DNA from: G963662675 sp963676845 | GTDB lineage: Bacteria; Bacteroidota; Bacteroidia; Bacteroidales; Prolixibacteraceae | Assembly: GCA_963676845.2 (NCBI GenBank) | Contig: CAXXKK010000028.1 | Location: forward strand, 10,793-74,792 | Reading direction: 5' to 3' | DNA length: 64,000 nt | Notes under the pieces: model-generated | Databases searched by the model: none | Told to the model about the DNA's origin: nothing | What the model saw: the letters and a program-made list of their open reading frames with translations, nothing else | Made by a program: the position numbers and the translations under genes | Part shown: positions 63,937 through 64,000 of the stretch, in pieces | Position numbering within the stretch: the first letter of the stretch is position 1 | Layout: every line of letters begins with the position of its first letter

Positions 63937-64000
63937 AGTTTTATATGTTTGAATAAGTTATTTTGAACGACCATTATCTACAAACGACAACAATTGAAAC

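Overview
The window comes from a member of the Bacteroidota, most likely a plant- or algal-polysaccharide degrader of the Bacteroidales/Marinilabiliales type. The evidence is two SusC/SusD pairs, lipoproteins with short lipoboxes, families almost confined to the phylum (DUF5606, DUF5063, DUF4625), A-rich ribosome binding regions and many promoters of the phylum form TAnnTTTG. No tRNA, rRNA, CRISPR array, insertion sequence or prophage gene was seen.

Layout. 1-1298 (-): the end of a carbohydrate locus, with an SGNH hydrolase and a truncated Sde182-type lipoprotein. 1430-5177 (-): kdsA, a membrane-anchored SpoIIE phosphatase and a PfkB kinase. 5417-12614 (+): a small membrane protein, a nearly complete protoporphyrin cluster hemA-C-D-B-L-E, and a DUF5606 protein, closed by a terminator. 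12641-18065 (-): housekeeping genes (RRM protein, rRNA methyltransferase, RNase D-like exonuclease, DUF5063, an OmpA protein with thrombospondin type 3 repeats, APS reductase). 18199-24788: a DUF819 permease, an O-methyltransferase, a FeoA-FeoB fusion, remnants of broken genes and a PepSY membrane protein. 24917-29603 (+): a Fur-family (probably Zur) operon with a His/Cys-rich protein, a TonB receptor and two DUF4625 lipoproteins. 29773-34457 (+): an alginate-export-type porin, then a TPP riboswitch driving thiM-thiE-tenA-thiD.

34514-47536 (-) is a xylose utilisation locus: a GntR/LacI-type regulator, xylB, xylA, a sugar/H+ symporter, SusC, SusD, a GH30 glycosidase and galM. The regulator and xylB promoters carry the same operator-like 12-mer next to their -7 elements.

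47691-60850 (-) is the most interesting part: an eight-gene operon of an FGGY kinase, a fucose-isomerase-like sugar isomerase, a sugar permease, a transketolase split into two subunits, SusC, SusD and an Sde182-type (nucleoside-hydrolase-like) lipoprotein. The combination of isomerase, kinase and split transketolase matches the known D-apiose route (apiose, apulose, apulose 4-phosphate, then xylulose 5-phosphate plus dihydroxyacetone phosphate). The outer-membrane proteins and lipoprotein turn this into a candidate utilisation locus for an apiose-bearing glycan, placed beside the xylose genes. The lipoprotein gene is split by a one-base frameshift in a short homopolymer. Both susC genes are faced on the opposite strand by a candidate antisense RNA of about 100 nt, with the same geometry at both loci.

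61016-63936 (-): a DeoR-type regulator (probably for the apiose operon) following a stand-alone ribB, and an aldo/keto reductase.
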